The notes under the pieces are model-generated. The model was given only the letters and a program-made list of their open reading frames with translations, did no database searches and was not told where the DNA came from. The translations under genes and the position numbers were made by a program. From the NCBI GenBank assembly GCA_021324175.1, contig JAJPJP010000272.1, positions 1 to 43,197 of the forward strand: DNA of 43,197 nt, in the 5' to 3' direction. Source of the stretch: Chitinophagia bacterium. GTDB lineage: Bacteria > Bacteroidota > Bacteroidia > Chitinophagales > Chitinophagaceae. How positions within the stretch are numbered: the first letter of the stretch is position 1; each line of letters opens with the position of its first letter. Positions 32,941 through 42,742 of the stretch are shown here, in pieces.

Positions 32941-33054
32941 TAAAAACCGCTCCGGTTTAGGCCCGAAGCGGGGAATTAGTTTGGGCAACCCAAATGAAAA
33001 ACCATAACGACTAATTACAATTCTATTCAGTTAACCCAAAACTTGAACAAAAGT
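32941..33054 (+). promoter_or_regulatory. FecR-SusC leader with hairpins (unit 2)
   Basis: A hairpin of CCGCTCCGG with CCGAAGCGG (32947-32971), then TTTGGG-CAA-CCCAAA (32980-32994-type stem), then GTTAACCCAAA (33030-33040), which ends 14 bases before the susC ATG. Order and distances mirror the unit 1 leader, supporting a conserved regulatory 5' region and the choice of the ATG at 33055. Confidence 0.55.
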
Positions 33055-36000
33055 ATGCATTTGACTGCTTATGGAAAAGCATTGCCGGGAGCAGGGCTTT
33101 TCCGATCCAAAAACCTGTTGGTTATGAAGCTCACAGCGATCCTTGTTGTTGCGGCCTGCCTCGAGGCCGGCGCTAAGGGGTACTCTCAACCGATCACCCT
33201 GTCGATGAAAGATGCACCCTTACAAAAGGTCCTGAGCGCAATCGAAAAACAAAGCGGCGTAAACTTTATTTATGGCAAAGACCTCATCAGCCATGCTGCG
33301 CCCGTCAGCATTGACGTGAGCGCCGTGACACTCATTGCCGCCCTTGACATGGTCTTTAAGAACCAGCCGATAGAATACAAGATCTCGGACAACTATATTG
33401 TGCTGAGTCCAAAACCACCACAGTTAAGCCGTGCGCAGTCGACTTTTAAAGGAAGTGATATTCACGGCCGCGTCACCGATTCCACCGGTGCTCCGCTTGC
33501 CGGAGCATCTGTAACGGTAAAGGGTACCCGAAAAGGAACTTCGACGGATGCTAATGGGAACTACGAATTAAAGAACGTAGAGGAAAATGCTACGTTGGTA
33601 ATCTCCTTTACGGGTTATATTGCTCAGGAGATAAAATTAAATGGCAAAAATACCATTGATGTCGCGCTCTTCCATAGCACGAGCCAGTTGGACCAGGTTC
33701 AGGTCATTGCATATGGCACAACGACTGCCCGGCTTAATACCGGAAATGTCACCACAATTACCAGTGAGGAAATCGGGAACCAGCCTGTGGCCAACCCTTT
33801 ATTGGCCCTTGAAGGCCGCGTACCTGGTATGGATATCGTACAACAAACAGGATTTCCTAACGGCGGAGTTAGCGTTCAGATACGCGGACTAAATTCGATT
33901 GCAGCAGGAACAGCACCATTGTACATCGTCGATGGAATTCCATATTCGACGACGAGCAGTTCCACTTCACTTCTTGGGTATGGACTAACGTCCAATGCCG
34001 ACTTACTTAATCCATTGAATTTTTTAAATCCATTGGATATTGAAAGCATTGATATTTTAAAAGATGCTGATGCTACTGGCATTTATGGATCTAGGGGTGC
34101 TAATGGGGTAGTACTTATCACTACAAAAAAAGGAAAGTCAGGGAAGACTAAAATTGATGTGAATCTTTCCACCGGTACTTCCCAAGTAGGACATTTTATG
34201 AATTTGCTCAATACGAAACAGTATTTAGCGATGAGAAGGGAAGCGTTCGCTAACGATAGTCTGGTCCCCACCATCAACTCAGCTCCGGATTTATTTTCCT
34301 GGGATACCACTAAATATACAAACTGGCAAAAACAGTTCATTGGTGGAACCGCCCATAATGCAAATGCTCAGATTTCTATTTCCGGTGGAAATAAAAATAC
34401 GCAATTCCTAATTAGTGGTAATTACCTCAAAGTCGGAACCGTATTCCCAGGAGATTTTTCAGATAAAAGAGGGTCGGCCAATATTAGTTTTAATAATATT
34501 TCGGACAATCAAAAATTCAAATCTGTCATTAGTGTTAATTACTTAAACGAAAATAATAATCAACCGCTATATGATCCAACCCCCGCTACCACTATTTCTC
34601 CTAATGTGCCCAATTTAATAGATTCCAATGGGAATCTTCTGTGGCCCGCTCATGTGCGTGATAATCCCTACGCGGATATAAGAAATTCATACATCCTTAC
34701 CAGCAACAACCTGATTAGTCATGGAAGTTTGAGCTACCAAATACTTCCTACTTTGGAAATATTAACTGACCTGGGTTTCAGCAGAACAGCACTTGCAGAG
34801 ATTACAACATTCCCGATCGAAGCGAATAATCCCATTTATGGCGTGACAACGGGAAGTTCAAATTTTGCAAACAATAGTGTACAGACTTGGAATATTGAAC
34901 CGCAACTAAATTGGATAAAACATATCGGCTTTAGTAAGATTGGTATCTTAATAGGCACGACATTTCTCCAAACTCTTGAATCTGGATCGGTGATAAATGC
35001 TACAGGGTATACCAATGATGATCTCCTGAAGGACATCAATTCCGCTGGCCAGTTAACGAGTGGAGGGACTTCATACTCTTTATACCGGTATAATTCTTTT
35101 TTTGGCAGAGCCAATTACAATTTCAACGATAAATATCTTATAAATTTAACAGGCCGCAGGGATGGATCCAGCAGGTTTGGTCCTGGTAACCAATTTGCAA
35201 ATTTTGGGGCAATTGGAGCGGCCTGGATATTTTCTAACGAAACTTTTTTAAAAGAAAATCTTTCATTTCTAAGTTTCGGAAAAATCAGGGGGAGTTATGG
35301 TACTACCGGAAACGATCAAATACCTGATTACGGTTATCAGCAACTATTTGGCAGTACTGGTTATTCATTCCAAAATAGCACTACATTCTATCCTATCAAT
35401 CTGGCTAATCCAACTTTTGGATGGGAAAAAGATAAAAAACTGGAAATCGGGGTCAATCTTGGATTTATGAATGACCGTATTCTATTTGCGGCGGATTGGT
35501 ACCAAAACCGATCAGGTAATCAGCTGGTGAATTATGCTTTACCACCTAGCGTTGGTTTATCATTTATACAGGGAAATTTGCCTGCATTGGTTCAAAACAC
35601 TGGTGTAGAAATATCGCTAAATACAATCAACGTTGGCAATTCGATTTTCAAATGGACATCCTCGTTTAATATTTCTATACCCAGAAATAAACTAATTTCT
35701 TATCCCAACATCAAAAGTTCACCTTATGAGTATACTTATGCGGTAGGTAAATCTTTATATATTCAACAAAGATTCCATTCACTGGGAGTTGATCCAACCA
35801 CAGGAATCTATAAATATCAGGATATTGATGGGAGTGGAACAGGATTGGATTATCCAGGCGATCTCCAGCCTCTTAAACAAATTGCGAAGAATTTTTATGG
35901 AGGACTCCAAAATAGCTTATCTATTTATGGATTTCAATTGGACTTTTTGTTTCAGTTTGTAAAACAAACTGGGAACAATGCATTGTTTACAACATCCAAC

Positions 36001-36381
36001 ACTCAACCTGGAGGCGAGAGCAATCAGCTTACTGAAGTTCTTAGCAGATGGCAAAAACCTGGTGACAATACCAATGTACAGAAATTTACCACTGGAGGGG
36101 GCGCGGGATTTCCTGCTTACTTGGCTTTTGCCTATGGCAGATCATTAGGTGATAATGAAATTGGCGATGCCTCATTTATTAGATTAAAGAATATTGCTCT
36201 ATCATATCGGCTTCCGCAAAAAATAATTCAAAAAGCTAAACTTCAGCAAGCTCGGATCTTCATCCAGGCACAGAACCTTTTCACATTAACATCATTTAAG
36301 GGGCTTGATCCTGAGTCAAATGGTGTCTTTGCTTTACCTCCTTTAAAAACAATAAATGCTGGTTTTCAATTAACATTCTAA
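33055..36381 (+). CDS. SusC-type TonB-dependent outer-membrane transducer (unit 2)
   Basis: From the ATG at 33055 (a TTG at 33043 is also open) this 1108-residue protein has a signal peptide (~22-45, VMKLTAILVVAACLEAGAKGYS), an STN domain (~47-112, LSMKDAPLQKVLSAIEKQSG) and a CarboxypepD_reg-like domain (IHGRVTDSTGAPLAGASVTV, ~140-160). The plug carries IRGLNSIAAGTAPLYIVDGIPY and IYGSRGANGVVLITTKKG, and a beta-barrel ends in Phe (LKTINAGFQLTF). The STN domain indicates that it also signals to the FecR/sigma pair. It is closely related in layout to the unit 1 SusC, but the two genes diverge in the barrel, implying different ligands. susD follows 11 bases later. Confidence 0.95.
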   Translation: MHLTAYGKALPGAGLFRSKNLLVMKLTAILVVAACLEAGAKGYSQPITLSMKDAPLQKVLSAIEKQSGVNFIYGKDLISHAAPVSIDVSAVTLIAALDMVFKNQPIEYKISDNYIVLSPKPPQLSRAQSTFKGSDIHGRVTDSTGAPLAGASVTVKGTRKGTSTDANGNYELKNVEENATLVISFTGYIAQEIKLNGKNTIDVALFHSTSQLDQVQVIAYGTTTARLNTGNVTTITSEEIGNQPVANPLLALEGRVPGMDIVQQTGFPNGGVSVQIRGLNSIAAGTAPLYIVDGIPYSTTSSSTSLLGYGLTSNADLLNPLNFLNPLDIESIDILKDADATGIYGSRGANGVVLITTKKGKSGKTKIDVNLSTGTSQVGHFMNLLNTKQYLAMRREAFANDSLVPTINSAPDLFSWDTTKYTNWQKQFIGGTAHNANAQISISGGNKNTQFLISGNYLKVGTVFPGDFSDKRGSANISFNNISDNQKFKSVISVNYLNENNNQPLYDPTPATTISPNVPNLIDSNGNLLWPAHVRDNPYADIRNSYILTSNNLISHGSLSYQILPTLEILTDLGFSRTALAEITTFPIEANNPIYGVTTGSSNFANNSVQTWNIEPQLNWIKHIGFSKIGILIGTTFLQTLESGSVINATGYTNDDLLKDINSAGQLTSGGTSYSLYRYNSFFGRANYNFNDKYLINLTGRRDGSSRFGPGNQFANFGAIGAAWIFSNETFLKENLSFLSFGKIRGSYGTTGNDQIPDYGYQQLFGSTGYSFQNSTTFYPINLANPTFGWEKDKKLEIGVNLGFMNDRILFAADWYQNRSGNQLVNYALPPSVGLSFIQGNLPALVQNTGVEISLNTINVGNSIFKWTSSFNISIPRNKLISYPNIKSSPYEYTYAVGKSLYIQQRFHSLGVDPTTGIYKYQDIDGSGTGLDYPGDLQPLKQIAKNFYGGLQNSLSIYGFQLDFLFQFVKQTGNNALFTTSNTQPGGESNQLTEVLSRWQKPGDNTNVQKFTTGGGAGFPAYLAFAYGRSLGDNEIGDASFIRLKNIALSYRLPQKIIQKAKLQQARIFIQAQNLFTLTSFKGLDPESNGVFALPPLKTINAGFQLTF

Positions 36382-36392
36382 ATTCCATTATT

Positions 36393-37790
36393 ATGTCATT
36401 TTCCAAATATTTAAGGACAATTTTCATTATAACTATTATATTGATAATAAGTGTGGTAAGCAGTTGCAAAAAGTTTGTGGATATTCCCTCTCCTCCGAAT
36501 AAGCTGTTGGCTTCAGATGTTTTTTCTAATGATGCCAGCGCAACAGGCCTGGTTACTGGTATATACACGAGGATGATGATATCGACTGGATTTGCGAGTG
36601 GCAGTTATGAAAGTGTTACGCAGCTATCCGGCTTAAGCGCCGATGAATTTATAAATCTTTTTACCAACAGTGATAATATTCAGTTTGCGAATAATTCTCT
36701 TACTGCTACGAATGGAGCGTTAAATACACTTTGGTCTGAAATTTATACTTACATATATACAACAAATGTTATTTTGGAAGGGTTACAACAGAAAAATGGA
36801 GTTAGTTCTCCCGTGAGTCAACAGTTGAATGGGGAAGCGAAATTTATCCGGGCGTTTTGTTACTTCTATTTGACAAATTTATTTGGTGATGTGCCCTTAC
36901 ATGTTACATCAGACTATCAGGTAAACGCGATCGCTACCCGAACACCTTCGACCCAAGTTTATCAGCAGATAGTTTCAGATCTCAAGGATGCACAAAATTT
37001 ACTGGGTAATGATTACTCTTATTCAAAAGGTGAGCGCATAAGGCCAAATAAATGGGTGGCAACGGCTCTTCTTTCAAGAGTTTATTTGTACACCCAACAA
37101 TGGGATAGTGCTGAAGCGGAGGCTACCACGGTTATCAACAACTCATCATTATATAGTTTAAATTCTTTGGACAGTGTTTTTTTAAAAAACAGCAATGAGG
37201 CAATTTGGCAGCTTTTACCGGTTAGTCCGGGACTGAATACAAATGAAGGGAATTTATTTATTTTAACCTCAGCTCCGACTTTAGTCTCGCTAAGTACTTT
37301 TATCATGTCTGAGTTTGAACCCGGCGACAATAGACTAATCAATTGGGTAGGCACCTATTCCGATGGAATCAATACTTGGTATTTTCCCTATAAATATAAA
37401 GTGCAGGCAAGTTCTACTTTAACTGAATATTCGATGGTTATTCGACTAGCCGAATTATACCTTATAGCAGCAGAATCTGAAGCGAATGGCGCTGGCAATG
37501 GAATTCTCTCAGCAATTAATAATTTGAATATCATCCGAAATCGCGCCGGTCTCAATCCCTATTCAGGACCCACGAATCAGGATTCCGTTTTAAACGCAAT
37601 TTATCATGAGAGACAGGTTGAACTATTTTCAGAATGGGGTCATAGGTGGCTTGACCTAAATAGAACGGGCAGGTCAAATGCTATCTTAGGAAGTGAAAAA
37701 ATACCTTGGGTTGCGACGGATACTTTGTATCCTATCCCATTTTCCGAAATTCAAAACAATTCTAAAATCACTCAGAATACTGGGTACTGA
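36393..37790 (+). CDS. SusD-like outer-membrane lipoprotein (unit 2)
   Basis: The 465-residue lipoprotein has a signal ending in ISVVSSCKK (Cys ~25), LNGEAKFIRAFCYFYLTNLFGDVPL (~146-170), GERIRPNKWVATALLSRVYLY and the C-terminal VELFSEWGHRWLDLNRTGRS, all typical of SusD/RagB ligand-binding partners of SusC. It ends in QNTGY. The stop is immediately followed by the group II intron-like sequence. Confidence 0.95.
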   Translation: MSFSKYLRTIFIITIILIISVVSSCKKFVDIPSPPNKLLASDVFSNDASATGLVTGIYTRMMISTGFASGSYESVTQLSGLSADEFINLFTNSDNIQFANNSLTATNGALNTLWSEIYTYIYTTNVILEGLQQKNGVSSPVSQQLNGEAKFIRAFCYFYLTNLFGDVPLHVTSDYQVNAIATRTPSTQVYQQIVSDLKDAQNLLGNDYSYSKGERIRPNKWVATALLSRVYLYTQQWDSAEAEATTVINNSSLYSLNSLDSVFLKNSNEAIWQLLPVSPGLNTNEGNLFILTSAPTLVSLSTFIMSEFEPGDNRLINWVGTYSDGINTWYFPYKYKVQASSTLTEYSMVIRLAELYLIAAESEANGAGNGILSAINNLNIIRNRAGLNPYSGPTNQDSVLNAIYHERQVELFSEWGHRWLDLNRTGRSNAILGSEKIPWVATDTLYPIPFSEIQNNSKITQNTGY

Positions 37791-38330
37791 GTGTCACGAA
37801 TAGAGAGCGATCTCAAATTAGTTCTTTGAGTTTGTTATTTAATGCTGTGTAGACGATGATGAGAGACCCATCGGTAGCGGCTTACAGGAGCAGCTATCAA
37901 ACCACCTTTAGCTGCTGCAATTAAGAGTTGTGGTAGTGAGCATAAAAGGAAAAGGCATCGATAAAGATGTCAGGTAAGTGTTAGTGAAGGCGAACAATGT
38001 GTGAACTGTCAACAGAGGCGTCGAAAGGATTAAACGATGTCAAAAACCAAGGTGCATTATCGATTTTGGGATAAGCAGTAAGGAAACCTGTCTCAGGTTG
38101 TGATACCTGGGTTTACTTACTAAATATAAATGATCAAATCATCGCGAACAAACAAATTATACAATTCGCAAGTTTTTATGGGCTTCAAAGTACGAACTGC
38201 TGAAAAGAAATGACATACAATTTAGGTAGAATATAAACATTGGTGCATTTCTTAGGCCAAGCTAACACTAAGTGAAAAGTTGGGCTCTTTACAAGATTAC
38301 CATTTGATTTTAGGAATGCGACCTTTTTAG
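37791..38330 (+). ncRNA. Structured non-coding stretch, possible 5' remnant of a group II intron
   Basis: No coding frame exists in ~540 bases between susD and the next gene. The sequence begins GTGTC right after the susD stop, near the GUGYG-type start of group II introns, and shows nested stems: 37812-37830 (CTCAAA/TTTGAG), 37854-37873 (CGATG/CATCG), 37889-37916 (AGCAGCTA/TAGCTGCT) and 38078-38120 (GTAAGGAAACC with GGTTTACTTAC, one mismatch, enclosing CAGGT/ACCTG). Runs such as GTGTGAACTG and AGAGGCGTCGAAAGGATT resemble the domain I region upstream of intron-encoded reverse transcriptases. No reverse transcriptase and no domain V were found, so it would be an inactive fragment. The identity is from pattern memory. 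Confidence 0.4.
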
Positions 38331-38352
38331 TTCAATAAATAAAAATGTATAT

Positions 38353-39879
38353 ATGAATATTTTAGTGTTGTTATTTGTATGTTTTTCTTTTTGGAATAAC
38401 AATAGCACAAGTAGTTTCTCTCAATATTTGAGCTCGCAAGGAAAAGAATTACATTATCATGGAACTATATTGGATTATCAAAATGGTGACAGTTTACGCA
38501 TTCAATATGACGATGAAGGAATTAGAAGTGGACTTTCCGAACACAGTCTAATAACACTATGGGTAGATCCTGATTCAATGGGAAAATTTAAATTCGATCT
38601 TCCTTCTTATGGGCATCTAAGTAGGATGGTTATGTTATTTAAAAGGCATATTCACGGGGTAGGACTAATTTATGATGGTATAGTCGAGCCTGGAGACGAT
38701 ATCAATATTAATATTACAATGAATGAGCAATATGACGTATCAGCGTTGTATAGCGGACCAGGATCTGCAAAATATCAATGCCAGGGTCAGATACCTTCTA
38801 TCTGGACATACTCAGCCCAGGTTCTGCCATACCGGCGAATATATTCAAGCCGCAATTGGCTGGATTCTTTTTACAATAGAGTTAATAAGTTCGAATTAGA
38901 TAATCTCGCGATTTTGAACAATTTTAAGTCAAAGATATCTCCAATCGTATATAAGTTATTGTATGAAGAAGTGAAGGCCAATTTTAGAAACCTTTTTGTT
39001 TCCGACATTGAAGATCTTCTTTGTTCGGATACGGTGGGGATTCAGGGATCTGCGCTTACCCCTGGGTTCAGAAAGGAATTAATTGCTAACTATAAAAATA
39101 AATTTATGTTAGGGGTCGATACATCAAATTCATTGATTTTGCAAAGGTCATGGGCTTGGAGATCGTATGTAATAAATAAAATACAAACCGACTACTATGT
39201 TAAATTCGGGAGGAAACCGACTTTAAAGAAGGTATTTGAAAAAATAGCTCAGGAGTACAAGGGAGTATTATTTGATAGATTAATTGGGCAATTGATGTTT
39301 TATCCATTTAGTATTTCGTGGGGACTTACTTCTAGTTCTGAACAGTTCCAATATTGTATGGAGGAAGGCTTTAAATTGACTAAGTCCCCTTATATAAAAA
39401 AAGCATTTCTTGCCAAGGCAGTATTGGCAAAAGGAAAAGAGGCATATGATTTTTCTTATATCGATACTTCAGGAAATAATGTAGAGCTTTCTTCCTTCAA
39501 AGGAAAAGTCGTTATGGTTGATTGCTGGTTTACTGGCTGCACCGGCTGCGCAATGTTTTATGAACGGTTTAAAGACAGTTTAGCCCCCGCTTTTAAGGGT
39601 AATAAAGACTTTAAGGTGATTTCCATCAATCTTGATGAAAATAAAAAAACCTGGATCAATAGTCTATATAAGGACATATACACTAATCCGAGCGATATTA
39701 ATCTATTTGCGAATGCTAAAGGTTTTAAAACCGGGTTGCTTGATTACTACAAGATCGATGGAGCTCCATTTACATTGTTAATAGATAAAAATGGAAAGAT
39801 CTTGTTGTCAGGTCTGGGTGGGTTTCCCGACACAAATACAGACGTGAAAAAAATAATTCAATCCGCACTACAACAATGA
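38353..39879 (+). CDS. TlpA-like thioredoxin-domain protein (unit 2)
   Basis: The 508-residue protein has a hydrophobic N terminus (LVLLFVCFSFW, signal peptide of moderate quality), a large N-terminal region of unknown type (~30-360) and a C-terminal thioredoxin-like domain (~365-505). The redox motif is CWFTGCTGCAMF with Cys396 and Cys399 (CTGC instead of CGPC), followed by VISINLDEN and the cis-Pro segment DGAPFTLLIDKNGKIL. It is probably periplasmic or membrane-anchored and reduces disulfides on substrate or on partners. The gene follows the intron-like remnant, so it may be read by its own promoter. Confidence 0.82.
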   Translation: MNILVLLFVCFSFWNNNSTSSFSQYLSSQGKELHYHGTILDYQNGDSLRIQYDDEGIRSGLSEHSLITLWVDPDSMGKFKFDLPSYGHLSRMVMLFKRHIHGVGLIYDGIVEPGDDININITMNEQYDVSALYSGPGSAKYQCQGQIPSIWTYSAQVLPYRRIYSSRNWLDSFYNRVNKFELDNLAILNNFKSKISPIVYKLLYEEVKANFRNLFVSDIEDLLCSDTVGIQGSALTPGFRKELIANYKNKFMLGVDTSNSLILQRSWAWRSYVINKIQTDYYVKFGRKPTLKKVFEKIAQEYKGVLFDRLIGQLMFYPFSISWGLTSSSEQFQYCMEEGFKLTKSPYIKKAFLAKAVLAKGKEAYDFSYIDTSGNNVELSSFKGKVVMVDCWFTGCTGCAMFYERFKDSLAPAFKGNKDFKVISINLDENKKTWINSLYKDIYTNPSDINLFANAKGFKTGLLDYYKIDGAPFTLLIDKNGKILLSGLGGFPDTNTDVKKIIQSALQQ

Positions 39880-40069
39880 GATTGGACCTCATTTCAGTGG
39901 TGTTTATAAGTATTTGAATCGGGCTACCCTATAAAATGGTCAATAATTAATTGTGTATTTCATTTAAATATGCTGGATTAGTTCTTCATCCGCATTCCTA
40001 TTCATATCTATTGAACGAATATTTTATGTGCTAAAGTTTTGACATTACTCTCATTTTAAAAATACCCCG

Positions 40070-41968
40070 ATGATTAAACGACTGCATTTACCAAATAATG
40101 AATATAGGAAAACTAGAAAGTCTATTTTTATTTTTGAATTAGAAAAAAGATACATCACATTTTGGATATCGATATTTTTATTCTTGCCATCGATTATTTT
40201 TTCTCAGACCGATCGTTGGCAACAGCGAGTAAAATATACTATCAACATTAAGGTTGATGTTAGTACTAATAGATTTACAGGGAAAGAAGAGCTACAGTAT
40301 TTTAATAATTCGCCTGATACTATAAATAAAGTATTCTACCATCTTTATTGGAACGCTTTTCAACCGGGAAGCATGATGGATACTCGGAACAGAGAGCTGG
40401 AAAAAACGGGTAATGGGGACGAGAGAATTGGTAGTCGGATATTATATCTTAAGCCTGATGAAATTGGTTATCAGCACATCAGTTCGATTAAGATGAACGG
40501 AGTACCACAAATCTATACTATTGAAGAGACCATTTTAGTAGTAAATCTTTCAGAACCGATTTTGCCTAAGTCAAGCGTTATATTTGATATTGGATTCGAT
40601 GCGCAGGTACCTATTCAAATAAGGCGTAGCGGGAGGGATAATCCCATAACAAAAGTCCGTTATTCGATGAGTCAATGGTATCCTGCCATTTGTGAATATG
40701 ATTATGAGGGATGGCATCCTACACCTTATGTCGCTCGCGAGTTCTACGGAGTCTGGGGTGATTATACCGTTAAAATTAATATTGACAAAACTTATCTTAT
40801 TGGAGCTTCAGGTTATTTACAAAATTCAAAACAAATTGGATACGGTTATGAGCCAAAAGGAACAAAAGTTTCGCGGCCTCCGGGGAATAATATGACTTGG
40901 ATATTTTATGAACCAAATGTCCATGATTTTATGTGGGCGGCTGACCCAGAATTCAAACACGTATCAAAAAAAACTAGAAATGATTTAACTTTTCATCTTA
41001 TTTATAAACCGACGAATGAGGCCGATTCTAATTGGATGGCTATTCTCAACAAGGCAGAAAAGGCATTGCCGATAATAGAAAAAATATGTGGAAGATATGC
41101 ATATAAGCAGTTTTCTTTTATACATGGCGGCGATGGGGGCATGGAATATCCAATGGCGACACTGCTTAAGCAGCCTGCAGGCTGGCTTCATGAATGGTTG
41201 CATAGCTGGTACCAAGGCATCCTTGGTACGAATGAGTCAATGTACGCATGGATGGATGAGGGGTTTGTCACTTATTATGAAAATCGAATTGGATATCATT
41301 TGTTTTCTAATCAAGATTTTGAACCAGGAAGGTTTTTTGGCTTGTACAAGACTTTAGTCAATAGTAAAGAAGAAGAACCGTTAACGACTCACGCAGATCA
41401 TTTCAATACAAAAATGGCTTATGTAGAAGGGTCATATGTTAAAGGCGCAATTTTTTTGGAACAGCTTGGCTATTTAGTTGGGGATAAAGTTAGAGATAAA
41501 ATAATGCTTGCATATTATAACTGGTGGAAATTCAAACATCCCAATGCCAACGATTTTATCCAGGTCGCGCAAAAAGTAAGCGGTTTGCAACTTGATTGGT
41601 ATAAAGAGTATTGGATAAACACTATCAAAGTAATAGATTATGGGATTGCTAGTGTTTATGAAGAGAACGGGGTAACCAAGGTCAGAATCAGGAATAATGG
41701 TCAGATCCCTATGCCAATTGACCTGATGGTTACCTTCAGAGACAGCAGTAAAGAATTAGAATACATACCTGCTTATTTGATGTTTGGCCTAAAGGAGCGT
41801 GAGTCTTTTGAAATACCGCGAATAATTCATGAGCCCTGGAAATGGACTGATCCAGTTTATACAGTTATTATTGATCGCAAACTCTCTGAAATTCTTAATG
41901 TAGAGATTGACCCAACCCATCGGATGGCCGACATAAACAGGAAAGACAATTTTGTAGAATTAAAATAA
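40070..41968 (+). CDS. M1-family zinc metallopeptidase (unit 2)
   Basis: The 632-residue aminopeptidase-type enzyme has HEWLH (374-378) and the zinc-binding Glu397 exactly 18 residues on (WMDEGF), the M1 HExxH-x18-E arrangement. GGMEYP (356-361) replaces the exopeptidase motif GAMEN, a common variant in bacterial M1 proteins of this type. The N terminus has 27 charged residues before a hydrophobic stretch (FWISIFLFLPSIIFS, 31-45), so the true start may be later or a long signal. It is likely periplasmic, trimming peptides brought in by the SusC/SusD pair. It ends unit 2. The fold is certain, substrate unknown. Confidence 0.92.
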   Translation: MIKRLHLPNNEYRKTRKSIFIFELEKRYITFWISIFLFLPSIIFSQTDRWQQRVKYTINIKVDVSTNRFTGKEELQYFNNSPDTINKVFYHLYWNAFQPGSMMDTRNRELEKTGNGDERIGSRILYLKPDEIGYQHISSIKMNGVPQIYTIEETILVVNLSEPILPKSSVIFDIGFDAQVPIQIRRSGRDNPITKVRYSMSQWYPAICEYDYEGWHPTPYVAREFYGVWGDYTVKINIDKTYLIGASGYLQNSKQIGYGYEPKGTKVSRPPGNNMTWIFYEPNVHDFMWAADPEFKHVSKKTRNDLTFHLIYKPTNEADSNWMAILNKAEKALPIIEKICGRYAYKQFSFIHGGDGGMEYPMATLLKQPAGWLHEWLHSWYQGILGTNESMYAWMDEGFVTYYENRIGYHLFSNQDFEPGRFFGLYKTLVNSKEEEPLTTHADHFNTKMAYVEGSYVKGAIFLEQLGYLVGDKVRDKIMLAYYNWWKFKHPNANDFIQVAQKVSGLQLDWYKEYWINTIKVIDYGIASVYEENGVTKVRIRNNGQIPMPIDLMVTFRDSSKELEYIPAYLMFGLKERESFEIPRIIHEPWKWTDPVYTVIIDRKLSEILNVEIDPTHRMADINRKDNFVELK

Positions 41969-42081
41969 AATTTATTTTGCAATTACGAAATTCTTCTTTT
42001 CGAGAAAGAATATTAACACCTTTTCTAGAAGTTTTTACTTATTTTACAATGAATTCATGATTACTTAATAATCGCTTCATT

Positions 42082-42663
42082 GTGCCGGATTTTTCTACCT
42101 ATAATGACCTTGAATTGCTCAGGCTGCTCGCAAAAAGTGAGGAGTCTGCGCTAAGGGAAATCATGCGCCGGTACTCGGATTCACTCTTTGCCAGGGCCTA
42201 TAATTTTTTGGGTTCAGTAGAGTCCGCGAAAGATTGTGTGCAGGAGGTTTTCCTCTCGCTTTGGAAGAATCGTGAGACTGCTGTCATTGAAAACCTCCAT
42301 CATTATCTCCACCAGGCGGCCCGTTTCCAAGCCTTCCAGGCGTTGCGCGCGAGTAAAGCGTCCGTGGATCTGGAAAAAAGGCTGGCAGATCTTACACTCG
42401 CTGTTGTACAGGACGATAACCTTGCGTATAAGGAATTGAAAAAACTCCTGCAGGATTGCCTGGCGGAACTGCCAGAAGACATGCGCAATATATTTTTACT
42501 CCACCGCGAAGAAGCGCTTTCCTACCGTGAGATCGCTGAAAAATTAAATATCTCGGTCAAGACCGTAGAGAAAAAAATGTCCGGTTCCCTGCGCTATTTG
42601 CGCGAGCGCATTGTGAGCGCTATTTTTCTTTTTTTATATTTTCTCCTTTTTTTTATAGGGTAG
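42082..42663 (+). CDS. ECF RNA polymerase sigma factor (unit 3)
   Basis: The GTG-started 193-residue sigma factor has region 2 (ALREIMRRYSDSLFARAYNFLGSVESAKDCVQEVFLSLWKNRE, ~23-65), region 4 (LPEDMRNIFLLHREEALSYREIAEKLNISVKTVEKKM, ~131-167) and a hydrophobic tail of ~15 residues (FLFLYFLLFFIG). Its N-terminal part is close to that of the unit 1 sigma. Uniquely among the three, no FecR follows; the next gene is a DsbD N-terminal domain protein. Confidence 0.92.
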   Translation: MPDFSTYNDLELLRLLAKSEESALREIMRRYSDSLFARAYNFLGSVESAKDCVQEVFLSLWKNRETAVIENLHHYLHQAARFQAFQALRASKASVDLEKRLADLTLAVVQDDNLAYKELKKLLQDCLAELPEDMRNIFLLHREEALSYREIAEKLNISVKTVEKKMSGSLRYLRERIVSAIFLFLYFLLFFIG

Positions 42664-42698
42664 AGCCTGTTTTTTCCCACCTATTTTGGTAAAGGGAT

Positions 42699-42742
42699 TA
42701 CCCCTTTTTGCCGTTTTGCGTGTCTTACTAAAAATAACTTTG
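42699..42742 (+). promoter_or_regulatory. Sigma-downstream leader motif (unit 3)
   Basis: TACCCCTTTTT (42699) and GTGTCTTACTA (42720) repeat the unit 1 elements at the same 21-base spacing, and the next start codon (42743) lies 23 bases on. This is where a FecR gene would be expected. Here the gene is instead a DsbD N-terminal domain protein. Confidence 0.5.

Noticed and set aside
39880-40069. Gap before the M1 peptidase
   Set aside because: Nothing beyond A+T-rich spacer; no clear promoter boxes or terminator.
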